Positions 41,793-48,390 of a stretch of 48,390 nucleotides of DNA are shown one piece after another. Source of the DNA: an uncultured Bacteroidaceae bacterium. Its GTDB lineage: Bacteria; Bacteroidota; Bacteroidia; Bacteroidales; Bacteroidaceae. The notes below the pieces were generated by a model. The model saw nothing but the letters and a program-made list of their open reading frames with translations. It ran no database searches and was not told where the DNA came from. Where the stretch lies: assembly GCA_905236985.1 (NCBI GenBank), contig CAJORF010000117.1:1-48390 (forward strand). The letters are read 5' to 3'. Numbering within the stretch: the stretch's first letter is position 1; each line of letters opens with the position of its first letter. Made by a program: the position numbers and the translations under genes.

Positions 41793-43133
41793 ATGATAAA
41801 CTCACTTCGCGAAATCCTGCACCATTACTTTAATCTCCGGACTGACAAAACATTGGAGGCTGAAACCATTGCCCGCATCAAGGCTGATGCCTCCTTCCGT
41901 GGTGCCAACCTCTGGGTGCTCATCTTCGCCATTTTCGTCGCTTCGTTAGGCTTGAATGTCAACTCCACGGCAGTCATCATTGGCGCGATGCTTATCTCTC
42001 CGCTCATGGGACCTATTGTCGGTATGGGATTGGCCGTGGGTATTAACGATTTGGAGCTGTTGAAGTCATCAATCAAAAACTTTGCCGTGGCCACACTCGT
42101 CAGCGTACTCACTGCCACTGTTTATTTTCTGCTTTCGCCCTTCAAGGAGTTACAAAGCGAGCTGTTGGCACGCACAGCCCCAACGCTATACGATGTGATG
42201 ATCGCTTTCTTCGGCGGTGCGGCAGGCATTGTTGGCATTGCATCAGGTGGCAAAGGCAATGTCATTCCAGGCGTTGCCATCGCTACGGCATTGATGCCGC
42301 CGCTATGTACGGCAGGCTATGGCATCGCCACGGGTCAGTGGATGTTCTTCCTCGGTGCTTTCTATCTCTTCTTCATCAACACCGTGTTCATCGCGACCGC
42401 TACTGTTCTCGGCGTTCGCTTCATGCGTTTCAGCTTTTATCAGGAAGTATCAGTGGAGAAAACTCGTAAAGCCCGACATGTACTTCTCATGGTGGTCGTG
42501 TTGACGATGGTGCCCGCTGGAATCCTCACCTTTGACCTTGTGCGTAAGAGCCTGTTTAATCAGAGCGTTGCTCGTTTCGTGGAAGCCGAACTGGCTTGGA
42601 GCGGAACGCAGATTATCTCGCAACAGGTGGATCGCGATCAGAAGGTGCTGCGGGTAGCTGTCATCGGACGTGAGGTCGAGGATGCCCAGATAGACGCAGC
42701 CGAGCAACGCCTCCAGGACTACAGCCTCGCCGACTATCACCTCAGTGTCATTCAAGGAACACAATCCGACAGCCTCATGGAACTGGTGGGGCAGTTGGAG
42801 TCATCTAAAACAGGCTACATGGAGACCGCATTGCAGCAGAGCCTGCAGATCCGCGAATTGGAAACTTCACTGAACGGCTACGAACGCTACGAGCAGCTCT
42901 CAGCTGCGATTCGCCCCGAACTTCTCGTGCTCTATCCGCAAATCCAATCCTTCTCTCTCGCCCGCACGATCGAGCAGCGTACTGACACGGTTCTTTCCAC
43001 TCCCGTCACTATCGCCCTTGTCAATCTACACCACAATCATCGCATCACCCCCGATGAGACTCTCCAGTTGGCGGCATGGCTGCGCGCCCGCACAGAAGCC
43101 GACAGCCTCCGCGTCGTGGTGGCTAACCACTGA
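41793..43133 (+). CDS. DUF389 family membrane protein
   Basis: 446 aa. The first half (about 40-250) has six or so membrane segments with the DUF389 motifs: GLNVNSTAVIIGAMLISPLMGPIVGMGLAVGINDLELL, AFFGGAAGIVGIASGGKGNVIPGVAIATALMPPLCTAGYGIATG. The C-terminal half (about 270-446) is soluble, helical, possibly coiled-coil. The family's biochemical role is not established. It is separated from the fusion-protein gene by 83 bp with no clear promoter, so may be in the same transcript. A 75-bp gap precedes the DUF3256 gene. Confidence 0.88.
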   Translation: MINSLREILHHYFNLRTDKTLEAETIARIKADASFRGANLWVLIFAIFVASLGLNVNSTAVIIGAMLISPLMGPIVGMGLAVGINDLELLKSSIKNFAVATLVSVLTATVYFLLSPFKELQSELLARTAPTLYDVMIAFFGGAAGIVGIASGGKGNVIPGVAIATALMPPLCTAGYGIATGQWMFFLGAFYLFFINTVFIATATVLGVRFMRFSFYQEVSVEKTRKARHVLLMVVVLTMVPAGILTFDLVRKSLFNQSVARFVEAELAWSGTQIISQQVDRDQKVLRVAVIGREVEDAQIDAAEQRLQDYSLADYHLSVIQGTQSDSLMELVGQLESSKTGYMETALQQSLQIRELETSLNGYERYEQLSAAIRPELLVLYPQIQSFSLARTIEQRTDTVLSTPVTIALVNLHHNHRITPDETLQLAAWLRARTEADSLRVVVANH

Positions 43134-43208
43134 GCGGTTGCATACCTCTCTGTCAAATAGAAGACAATTTAGTCCATAAAGTGTCATTACGTTTAAGACT
43201 CAAGCCTC

Positions 43209-43889
43209 ATGAAGCGTGTATCATTCATCCTTGTTTACTATACCTTATTTCATATCAGTTCCGCAGCTCAAGTGCTGATGCGCGATGTCTTTGCTGCTAT
43301 GCCTGATTCGGTGATGCCCTTGGTGTCAAAGAACAACAGGCTGGACTGCATCGATTTCATTGAGAATAATATGGAGGCAAAGGTGCGCAATCAGTTGGAC
43401 GAATATGTCACGCTGGAGGCTCTAACTGTTGACTATGCCCGCTTTCGTACAAGTGCCCTCGCTGTGATGGAGCTGAAGTTGCTGCCCACAACGGATTCGA
43501 CATCTGTGCTGTGTGTTGTAACAACAGTGCAGATGGGGGAGGAAGGTACGGCACAACGCATGGAGGACAGCATGATCCGTTTCCTCGATTCCGATTGGTC
43601 GCCCTTGTCTCCAGATTCGCTTAGGGCTTTTGATGAAAACACATACGCGAATATCACATTTTACATAGGCGAAAAGAGCGAAACGCCTACGGGTGATTTC
43701 GAGCAGGCTCTGCGATCGCTCAAGGACTTCCATCCCCTGAAAATGGCTCTTTCGGCTGACGAGGCTTCGCTTACTTTAACCTTACAAACAGCACAGCTGT
43801 CGAAGGAGGAGCGCGAGGCTGTGAATGACTATCTGTTTCCGCTAAAGCTGACGTGGAATGGCCGTCGTTTTGTCACCTCGTCCCATTAA
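43209..43889 (+). CDS. DUF3256 family secreted protein
   Basis: 226 aa. Signal peptide about 1-20 (ends SSAAQ). The mature part starts VLMRDVFAAMPDSVMPLVSKNNRLDCIDFIENNMEAKVRNQLDEYVTLEALT, the typical DUF3256 pattern known from Bacteroidales. Two structural repeats of mixed alpha/beta character follow (about 80-140 and 145-220). Role unknown; probably periplasmic. A weak TACGTTTA box lies upstream at about 43187. The stop is followed after about 110 bp by a bidirectional terminator hairpin shared with the converging lipoprotein operon. Confidence 0.8.
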   Translation: MKRVSFILVYYTLFHISSAAQVLMRDVFAAMPDSVMPLVSKNNRLDCIDFIENNMEAKVRNQLDEYVTLEALTVDYARFRTSALAVMELKLLPTTDSTSVLCVVTTVQMGEEGTAQRMEDSMIRFLDSDWSPLSPDSLRAFDENTYANITFYIGEKSETPTGDFEQALRSLKDFHPLKMALSADEASLTLTLQTAQLSKEEREAVNDYLFPLKLTWNGRRFVTSSH

Positions 43890-43996
43890 CCATAGACCGT
43901 CGGCGACGAAGCGGAACATCGGATCTGTTTGCCTGTTGATGATGACGGTTCTGCCAACGGCTGCTCTGGTGGAAAAGAGATTCTCATAAATACAAA

Positions 43997-44024
43997 GAAG
44001 GCGGGTCGCATATGACCCGCCTTC
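43997..44024. terminator. Bidirectional terminator between converging operons
   Basis: GAAGGCGGGTC (43997-44007) and GACCCGCCTTC (44014-44024) form a perfect 11-bp stem with loop GCATAT. On the minus strand TTTGTATTT follows, ending the lipoprotein operon 26 bp after its stop. The plus strand lacks a T-run. Confidence 0.75.
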
Positions 44025-44049
44025 ATCTTGATGAGGGATATGAAATGGA

Positions 44050-44988
44050 TTACTTGATTCCCACTGTGACGGTGACTTTCTTGCCGTCTGTAGCACCGAA
44101 GAGCTTGAGCTGTGATGTAGAGCCTTGGGGCTTGAGGGCAACTGTCGCGGTGCCGTCAATGAAACTGTAGCCCATATCGCCAAACTCCCAGTCGTACTCG
44201 AGCTGACCCTCTTTCTCATTCAGCCATCGCCAGTGGGCACGATCAGTCTTTTCGTTCTTGTAGAGGAGCGAGAAGGTACCATTATCGGAGAACAGGATCT
44301 TTTCGATGACCTGATTAGGTTCCAAATGGTCCTTGACGTCAGCATATCCTTTGATGTATTCGAGGATAGAGTTGAGGTCGCAGCCAGGTTCCTGATAAAA
44401 TGCAGGTACTCCTTCGATCTGAACGCGAGTGGAGACGATATCCCAGGCGCGGCAGAGGTTGAGGTTATCCTGACTCTCGTTGTTCTTGGGAGGGGTCACA
44501 GTGGCGGTCACTGTCACAGAGGTCTGGCCAGCACCTTCGGCACTTGACACAATGGTCATATTCACTTCAACCGAACCGTCTGTCTCTACGTGGATGTTGA
44601 CGGAACCAAAGCCGGCCAGTTCATAGCTGCCGTCGGCTTTCTTGAAATACATACCCCAGAGGAAGAAGTAATCAGGTGTGCCTTCAGCACGTGTTGCCTT
44701 GGCTTCCTTATCGCGTTTCTTCTCGAGTTTGGCAAAGTAGTAGCCGGATTCAGTCAGTTCCAACTCAGTGACATTATATCCAGTCTTGCCGTTTTCTGTG
44801 TCCTCGATGTAGTAATCGACAGGGTCCTCTTCAGAGAACTGAATGACCACAGCATCCTCCTTGAATTGCTGGGGGGGGAGAACGACATCGCTATCGGGTG
44901 TAACAGTGTCCTTGTCATCACCGCCGCAAGCGGTCACTCCAAAACCTGCGACCGCGAGCAAAGCCAGTAATAATAGATTCCTTTTCAT
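44050..44988 (-). CDS. Lipoprotein, lipocalin-like C-terminal domain (paralogue B)
   Basis: 312 aa. Lipoprotein signal MKRNLLLLALLAVAGFGVTAC with Cys at 21, then GGDDKDTVTPDSD, an acidic flexible start that in Bacteroidetes can direct lipoproteins to the surface. An N-terminal beta region (about 40-165) contains LELTESGYYFAKLEKKRDKEAKATRA. The C-terminal region (about 180-312) opens with LNLCRAWDIVSTRVQIEGVPAFYQEPGCDLNSILEYI and has ILFSDNGTFSLLYKN, DRAHWRWLNEKEG and MGYSFIDGTATV, resembling lipocalin-like repeats. It is homologous to the upstream neighbour along its whole length. Function unknown. Last gene of a three-gene operon with an outer-membrane barrel. Confidence 0.8.
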   Translation of the reverse strand: MKRNLLLLALLAVAGFGVTACGGDDKDTVTPDSDVVLPPQQFKEDAVVIQFSEEDPVDYYIEDTENGKTGYNVTELELTESGYYFAKLEKKRDKEAKATRAEGTPDYFFLWGMYFKKADGSYELAGFGSVNIHVETDGSVEVNMTIVSSAEGAGQTSVTVTATVTPPKNNESQDNLNLCRAWDIVSTRVQIEGVPAFYQEPGCDLNSILEYIKGYADVKDHLEPNQVIEKILFSDNGTFSLLYKNEKTDRAHWRWLNEKEGQLEYDWEFGDMGYSFIDGTATVALKPQGSTSQLKLFGATDGKKVTVTVGIK

Positions 44989-45010
44989 GAAGATTCGTAT
45001 TAAAAATGAT

Positions 45011-45904
45011 TTAAATCATATTGACGGTGACGGTGATGTTCTTGTTCTCACCCTTATTGTTCTTCACCGTACCGCTGAGCAACAGTCTCGAAGGAGTGCC
45101 CTTCTGGTGGATCTGTACGGAGGCCTGACCGTTGATAAAGCTGTAGCCCATATCATTGTGCTCCCAGGTGTAGGTCAGTGTTCCATTAGCCGGACTTACC
45201 CATTGCCACTGAGCGCGATCGGTGAGGCCGTTGGCATAGACGAGGGTGAAGGTGCCGTTGTTGGAAAAGCTGATGCGGGAGATGACCTGATTACTCTGCA
45301 CCTCATCGCTGATTTGGGCGTGCTGTTGGACGTAAGCCAGAATGGAGTTGAGGTCGCAGCCTGCTTCCTGATAGAAGCCGCTCTCTCCTTCAATCTGTAC
45401 GCGGGTGGATTGGATGGTCCAAGTACGGCACAGGTTGAGAGTGGTGCGGGAACTGTCAGAAATGGTGATGCCATTCTTTGAAGCGGTGACGGTGATGGTA
45501 TTACCGTTGAAGGTCAGTTCTACGGTATATTTGGAACCGTTGGAAGTAATCTTGACCGTACCGAAATTCTTGAGATTATAGACGTTTTCAGCTTTCGAGA
45601 ACAAGTCGTTAAGGAACTTATAGGTGCGGACGCTCAGGCGAGTGGCCTTCACGGCGAAAGGATTTGCTTTCTCAAGCTTCAGAAGATAGTAACCAGACTC
45701 AGTGAGCTCCAGCTCGGTGAGGTTGAACTCATCGTCGTACTTAACGGGATCGTCGAACTTCAGACGAATGGCATCGTCCGCATAGTTAGGGGTAGCGAGG
45801 ATCACATCCTCGTTCACGGGCTCGTCATCTTTGTCGTTGTTGCAAGCAGTGAAGCTCAGCGTGGTGAATGCCAGCATAGCCAGCATGAATAGATTCTTTT
45901 TCAT
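45011..45904 (-). CDS. Lipoprotein, lipocalin-like C-terminal domain (paralogue A)
   Basis: 297 aa. Signal MKKNLFMLAMLAFTTLSFTAC with lipobox Cys at 21, then NNDKDDEP. Shared blocks with paralogue B include LTELELTESGYYLLKLEKA, LNLCRTWTIQSTRVQIEGESGFYQEAGCDLNSILAYV, FSNNGTFTLVYANGLTDRAQWQW and NDMGYSFINGQASVQI. The two genes are 22 bp apart and arose by tandem duplication followed by strong divergence. It probably sits at the outer membrane, next to the barrel protein encoded 38 bp upstream. No enzymatic motif is seen. Confidence 0.8.
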   Translation of the reverse strand: MKKNLFMLAMLAFTTLSFTACNNDKDDEPVNEDVILATPNYADDAIRLKFDDPVKYDDEFNLTELELTESGYYLLKLEKANPFAVKATRLSVRTYKFLNDLFSKAENVYNLKNFGTVKITSNGSKYTVELTFNGNTITVTASKNGITISDSSRTTLNLCRTWTIQSTRVQIEGESGFYQEAGCDLNSILAYVQQHAQISDEVQSNQVISRISFSNNGTFTLVYANGLTDRAQWQWVSPANGTLTYTWEHNDMGYSFINGQASVQIHQKGTPSRLLLSGTVKNNKGENKNITVTVNMI

Positions 45905-45942
45905 TGTTTTTTTGATGATTATGGGATAAAAAATAAATTGTT

Positions 45943-46776
45943 TTAGAAAATGCGGAAGCCAACGCGGATGTTGAGAATGGGAGCCACTTTGAACTTGCTT
46001 GCAATGGTGAGACCATCGTAGATACCACGGTCGGTCTCATTGTTGGTCTGGTCGATGATGGTCTCATCGTAGAGACTCTTCTTGACCTCCATCCATTTAT
46101 CTTCATCTGCATCGAGATCCTTGGCATAGATCCATCCAGAGGGCGTTCCCCAGAACATTACGCCGAGGTCGAAGCCAACGTTTACACGGCTCTTGGGTAC
46201 AGCATAACCGTAACCGATACCGACGTAGGGTTTGAAGGCATTCACGCGAGCCTCAATCTTGATGTTTTCATTGTCATCAGGATACACATACTTCTGCTCG
46301 GACGTGTTGCCGAGGATGAAGCCCTCTCCTTGTAACTTGACAGGTGAAGTGTTGTGCGCCTTGACGAGGGCACTCGTTCCAGCGTAGAAACCAGCGGTGA
46401 TGCGAAAAGCAACATTGCGGAAGGGATAGACATCGAAGAGAAGTTTTCCATTGATCCACCCGGCAGACACTTCGGCTTTCAGCGTGTTTTCAGGACGCTT
46501 GCCCGTAACGGGGTCTTTCTTGCCGTACTCATAGGTGAAACCTTCTTCGAGGCTCTTGATGGAAGGCGTGATAGTGGGCATCCACGATACGCCTGCGCGG
46601 ACGTGAACATAGTTTCCTATGGGAGCGGCCACATCAATTCCGAGGCCGTCAATGACACCTACGGAGACAGCAGCACCCAGATGATCGAAGTAACCAAAGT
46701 CCTCGACTTTCTGTGCTTGAGCGTTTTGTGTAGTCGCAAGCACTGCAATCACAAAGAGAATGGATAATTTTTTCAT
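45943..46776 (-). CDS. Outer-membrane beta-barrel protein
   Basis: 277 aa. Signal peptide about 1-21 (MKKLSILFVIAVLATTQNAQA). The mature chain alternates glycine/aromatic strands (YFDHLGAAVSVGVIDGLGIDVAAPIGNYVHVRAGVSW, PYVGIGYGYAVPKSRVNVGFDLGVMFWG) and ends LNIRVGFRIF, with the terminal Phe expected for BAM-dependent assembly. An extended loop at about 205-245 is charged. It is similar in layout to small porin-like or OmpW-like barrels, but I cannot assign a substrate. First gene of the operon with a complete promoter; the two lipoprotein paralogues downstream may form a complex with it. Confidence 0.8.
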   Translation of the reverse strand: MKKLSILFVIAVLATTQNAQAQKVEDFGYFDHLGAAVSVGVIDGLGIDVAAPIGNYVHVRAGVSWMPTITPSIKSLEEGFTYEYGKKDPVTGKRPENTLKAEVSAGWINGKLLFDVYPFRNVAFRITAGFYAGTSALVKAHNTSPVKLQGEGFILGNTSEQKYVYPDDNENIKIEARVNAFKPYVGIGYGYAVPKSRVNVGFDLGVMFWGTPSGWIYAKDLDADEDKWMEVKKSLYDETIIDQTNNETDRGIYDGLTIASKFKVAPILNIRVGFRIF

Positions 46777-46819
46777 GATGAGGATATAATTTAAATGAAG
46801 TGTATGCTCTTTTTCGGCA

Positions 46820-46851
46820 CAAAAATACGAGAAATAGTTGAATCACCCAAA
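46820..46851 (-). promoter_or_regulatory. Promoter of the barrel-lipoprotein operon
   Basis: On the minus strand TTTG (46851-46848), a 20-bp spacer, then TATTTTTG (46827-46820), a full consensus match. The leader is about 35-40 nt before ATG 46776. Confidence 0.75.
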
Positions 46852-46891
46852 AAAATGTGAAAAAAATTACAAAAATGGAGTTGATAGGGGC

Positions 46892-46924
46892 AAAAAAAGA
46901 GGATGTATCTATAGATACACCCTC
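46892..46924 (-). terminator. Rho-independent terminator of the L31 gene
   Basis: GAGG (46899-46902) and CCTC (46921-46924) flank the perfect palindrome TGTATCTATAGATACA. On the minus strand the stem is followed by seven T (46898-46892). It lies about 25 bp after the L31 stop. Confidence 0.85.
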
Positions 46925-46948
46925 ATATCCTGCTTCTTTCGACAACCA

Positions 46949-47200
46949 TTACTTGCGGCTGCGAGCGTAGCGGCTCATGAACTTATCGACGCGACCTGCC
47001 GTATCGACGAGCTTGCTCTTACCAGTGTAGAATGGGTGAGAACTGGAGGAGATTTCGAGCTTTACGACGGGATAAGTCTCGCCTTCGAACTCCACGGTGT
47101 CATTCGTTTTTGCGGTGGAGCGGCTCAGGAACATATCGCCATTACTCATGTCCTTAAAGACCACGGGACGATAGTTGTCAGGATGAATTCCTTGTTTCAT
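46949..47200 (-). CDS. rpmE2: 50S ribosomal protein L31 type B
   Basis: 83 aa. [29 protein letters not shown] ... [43 protein letters not shown] is the standard type B L31. It has no cysteines, so it is the zinc-independent form. I chose ATG 47200 because family members begin there; an in-frame ATG at 47281 would add 27 residues. It is alone between its own promoter and a strong terminator. The leader carries two hairpins with the same loop that may mediate control. Confidence 0.95.
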   Translation of the reverse strand: MKQGIHPDNYRPVVFKDMSNGDMFLSRSTAKTNDTVEFEGETYPVVKLEISSSSHPFYTGKSKLVDTAGRVDKFMSRYARSRK

Positions 47201-47220
47201 TGTTGTTTTTGAGTAGTTTT

Positions 47221-47270
47221 GTCGGGCTTGTGTACCGACGGTGAATACTGTGCTGGGCTTGTGTACCAGC
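47221..47270 (-). promoter_or_regulatory. L31 mRNA leader: two hairpins with identical loop, candidate autoregulatory site
   Basis: On the minus strand GCTGG-TACACAAGC-CCAGC (47270-47252) is followed 12 nt later by GTCGG-TACACAAGC-CCGAC (47239-47221). Both are 19 nt, with 5-bp stems of different sequence and the same 9-nt loop. The stem changes keep pairing. The copies fall in different reading frames, so the conservation is at RNA level. They lie 20-70 nt before the L31 ATG. Confidence 0.7.
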
Positions 47271-47292
47271 GTTATTTTCATTTTTTGCGGCG

Positions 47293-47324
47293 CAAAAGTA
47301 GTGCTTTTTTCCGAATCCACCAAA
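47293..47324 (-). promoter_or_regulatory. Promoter of the L31 gene
   Basis: Minus-strand TTTG (47324-47321), a 20-bp spacer and TACTTTTG (47300-47293), a full match. The leader is about 85 nt and includes both hairpins. Confidence 0.78.
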
Positions 47325-47375
47325 CTTTTCGCCTCTTTTCTTCACTTAACTTCTTTTTTATCACTATTTAAGGAG

Positions 47376-47966
47376 TCAACTCTCACTTTCTGCCGCCATC
47401 AGCATCTGTGATTCCTCTTCTTCAATCGATGGATAACGAATCACTTTTGCATGATGGTCTTGCAGCCAGATGTGATTAAGAGTGAACGCGATTGAGTCCA
47501 ATGTCGCTTCGCGCTGACTTGGTTTCAACTCACACTCCCATACTGTGATGCAATGCCAGCCCATTGCTGCCAATTTATGCTGATCTTCGATGTCTCGATC
47601 CTTGTTACGACGTATCTTCGCCACCCAGAACGCTCTGTTCGTTTTTGGAATCTTACAGCACGCACTATTCTCAATCTTCAATTGTAAATCGTCAAGCTGA
47701 AAATTGATGTAATGGCCATGCCAAAAGCACCCATTCACAAAGATACAGGTCCTGTATTTCCTCAGCACCAGATCAGGATGACCAGGAAGGCGCTTGTCAT
47801 TCAGCCTGTATCTGAATCCTCTTTTCCACAGCCCACGACGCACAATCATCTCCGGCTTCGTATCCTTCGACCGAATCGCCGCCATATTGGCTGACCGCCG
47901 GGCCTGCTCACGCTCGGCAGGACTGATGCAACCACCGCTCTGCTCTTCTTTCGTTCGTCGTTTCAT
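47376..47966 (-). CDS. vsr: Very short patch repair (Vsr) DNA mismatch endonuclease
   Basis: 196 aa. RSANMAAIRSKDTKPEMIVRRGLWKRGFRYRLNDKRLPGHPDLVLRKYRTCIFVNGCFWHGH holds the Vsr signature: the catalytic Asp in GHPDLVL and the FxNGCFWHGH block. TNRAFWVAKIRRNKDRD and GWHCITVWECEL complete it. Vsr nicks 5' of the T in T:G mismatches arising from deamination of 5-methylcytosine. Family members are usually about 135-160 aa; this one has a longer basic N-terminus, an insert before TNRAFW and an acidic C-terminal tail. Vsr normally accompanies a cytosine-5 methyltransferase, but none is in this window. It lies 29 bp after the DUF4491 gene, in one unit. Confidence 0.92.
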   Translation of the reverse strand: MKRRTKEEQSGGCISPAEREQARRSANMAAIRSKDTKPEMIVRRGLWKRGFRYRLNDKRLPGHPDLVLRKYRTCIFVNGCFWHGHYINFQLDDLQLKIENSACCKIPKTNRAFWVAKIRRNKDRDIEDQHKLAAMGWHCITVWECELKPSQREATLDSIAFTLNHIWLQDHHAKVIRYPSIEEEESQMLMAAESES

Positions 47967-47995
47967 ACTTTATCGTAAGCCTCTGCAGATATTGA

Positions 47996-48289
47996 TCATT
48001 TGTTCTTCTTTCTTTTGGGGTTCTCGGGGAACCAACCTTTCTCAACCCTCTTCCTCTGAGCAAATAGCTCGCCGATGCCCCACAAAGCGGAGGCTCCAAA
48101 CACGCCAAGGAACGACGAGAGATAGACGTCCTCGATAAATAGCGCGACGATGAGGCAGCAAACTCCCACAAGAAGGTAAAGCAACCAAGGACGAGTGCCC
48201 CAGTAGTACTCTGTCTTGATGACAATAGGATGCCAAATGCCTATGGTGAAGAAAGTGATAGCTGCGATGATAATGCCTGTGAAATACAT
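47996..48289 (-). CDS. DUF4491 small membrane protein
   Basis: 97 aa from ATG 48289 (MYFTGIIIAAITFFTIGIWHPIVIKTEYYWGTR). A longer in-frame ATG at 48358 adds a 23-residue piece that the family does not have, so 48289 is preferred. Three hydrophobic segments (about 1-20, 35-52, 53-75) and a basic tail (AQRKRVEKGWFPENPKRKKNK). The pattern HPIVIKTEYY...GELFxQxKRVEKGWFPxNPKR is, to my recollection, typical of DUF4491. Inner-membrane protein of unknown function; it is the first gene of the unit containing vsr. Confidence 0.82.
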   Translation of the reverse strand: MYFTGIIIAAITFFTIGIWHPIVIKTEYYWGTRPWLLYLLVGVCCLIVALFIEDVYLSSFLGVFGASALWGIGELFAQRKRVEKGWFPENPKRKKNK

Positions 48290-48390
48290 AGGAAAGGATT
48301 TTATATTCAAGTTTCGCAAGTTAAAAATTAGTTGAGATAAGGTCGCAAAAAAGAGCACAGGGATTTCCGTATGTCGCGGAAAATTTGTAC

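Noticed and set aside
47200..47281. 27-residue N-terminal extension of L31 from ATG 47281
   Set aside because: The extension is not part of the L31 family, and the repeated hairpin loop falls in different frames in its two copies, showing RNA rather than protein conservation.

Overview
The window reads as chromosomal DNA of a Bacteroidales bacterium, most likely Prevotellaceae. The evidence is the repeated promoter pattern TTTG - about 20 bp - TAnnTTTG, secreted proteins with type IX secretion (T9SS)-like C-termini (YDLSGRK...GVYIVNGKK), an elongated SecA, and typical families (DUF4105, DUF3256, DUF4491, LptC, CoaX, short 'LAAS' peptides). Species cannot be fixed from sequence alone.

Layout. 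1-1148: 5' part of ppdK on the minus strand. 1324-4570: secreted endonuclease I, truA and a DMT-type transporter with a GC-rich palindromic insertion inside its frame. 4571-5392: an 822-bp non-coding region with two 22-bp tandem arrays, a perfect 19-bp inverted repeat, a terminator, a promoter and a long-range-paired structured RNA. 5393-21037: six secreted proteins (two beta-helix paralogues and four large cohesin/dockerin-type modular proteins), followed at 21171 by a small LAAS peptide. A 49-bp direct repeat lies on each side of this block. 21480-24173: orphan AbiEi antitoxin, acyltransferase and SnoaL-like protein. 24374-30760: envelope-biogenesis operon coaX - outer-membrane protein - lptC - CorC/HlyC protein - ppiD. 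30923-37285: DUF4105 protein, a PafA-type phosphatase-fold protein that seems to lack its catalytic residues, and secA. 37393-41709: MacAB-like export operon. 41793-43889: DUF389 and DUF3256 proteins. 44050-46776: outer-membrane barrel plus two paralogous lipoproteins. 46949-48289: ribosomal protein L31 type B with a twin-hairpin leader, a Vsr endonuclease and a DUF4491 protein.

The most distinctive system is the 5.4-21.4 kb block. Cohesin-like modules, dockerin-like modules and T9SS-like C-termini are distributed in different combinations over proteins of one operon, with no glycoside hydrolase. This suggests a self-assembling surface scaffold or adhesin rather than a cellulosome. Other observations of note are the L31 leader with two hairpins sharing one loop but having different stems, the predicted pseudo-phosphatase without an ATG start, and an antitoxin gene followed by what may be an eight-codon stub of its lost toxin.

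All family assignments come from reading motifs; no database search was run.
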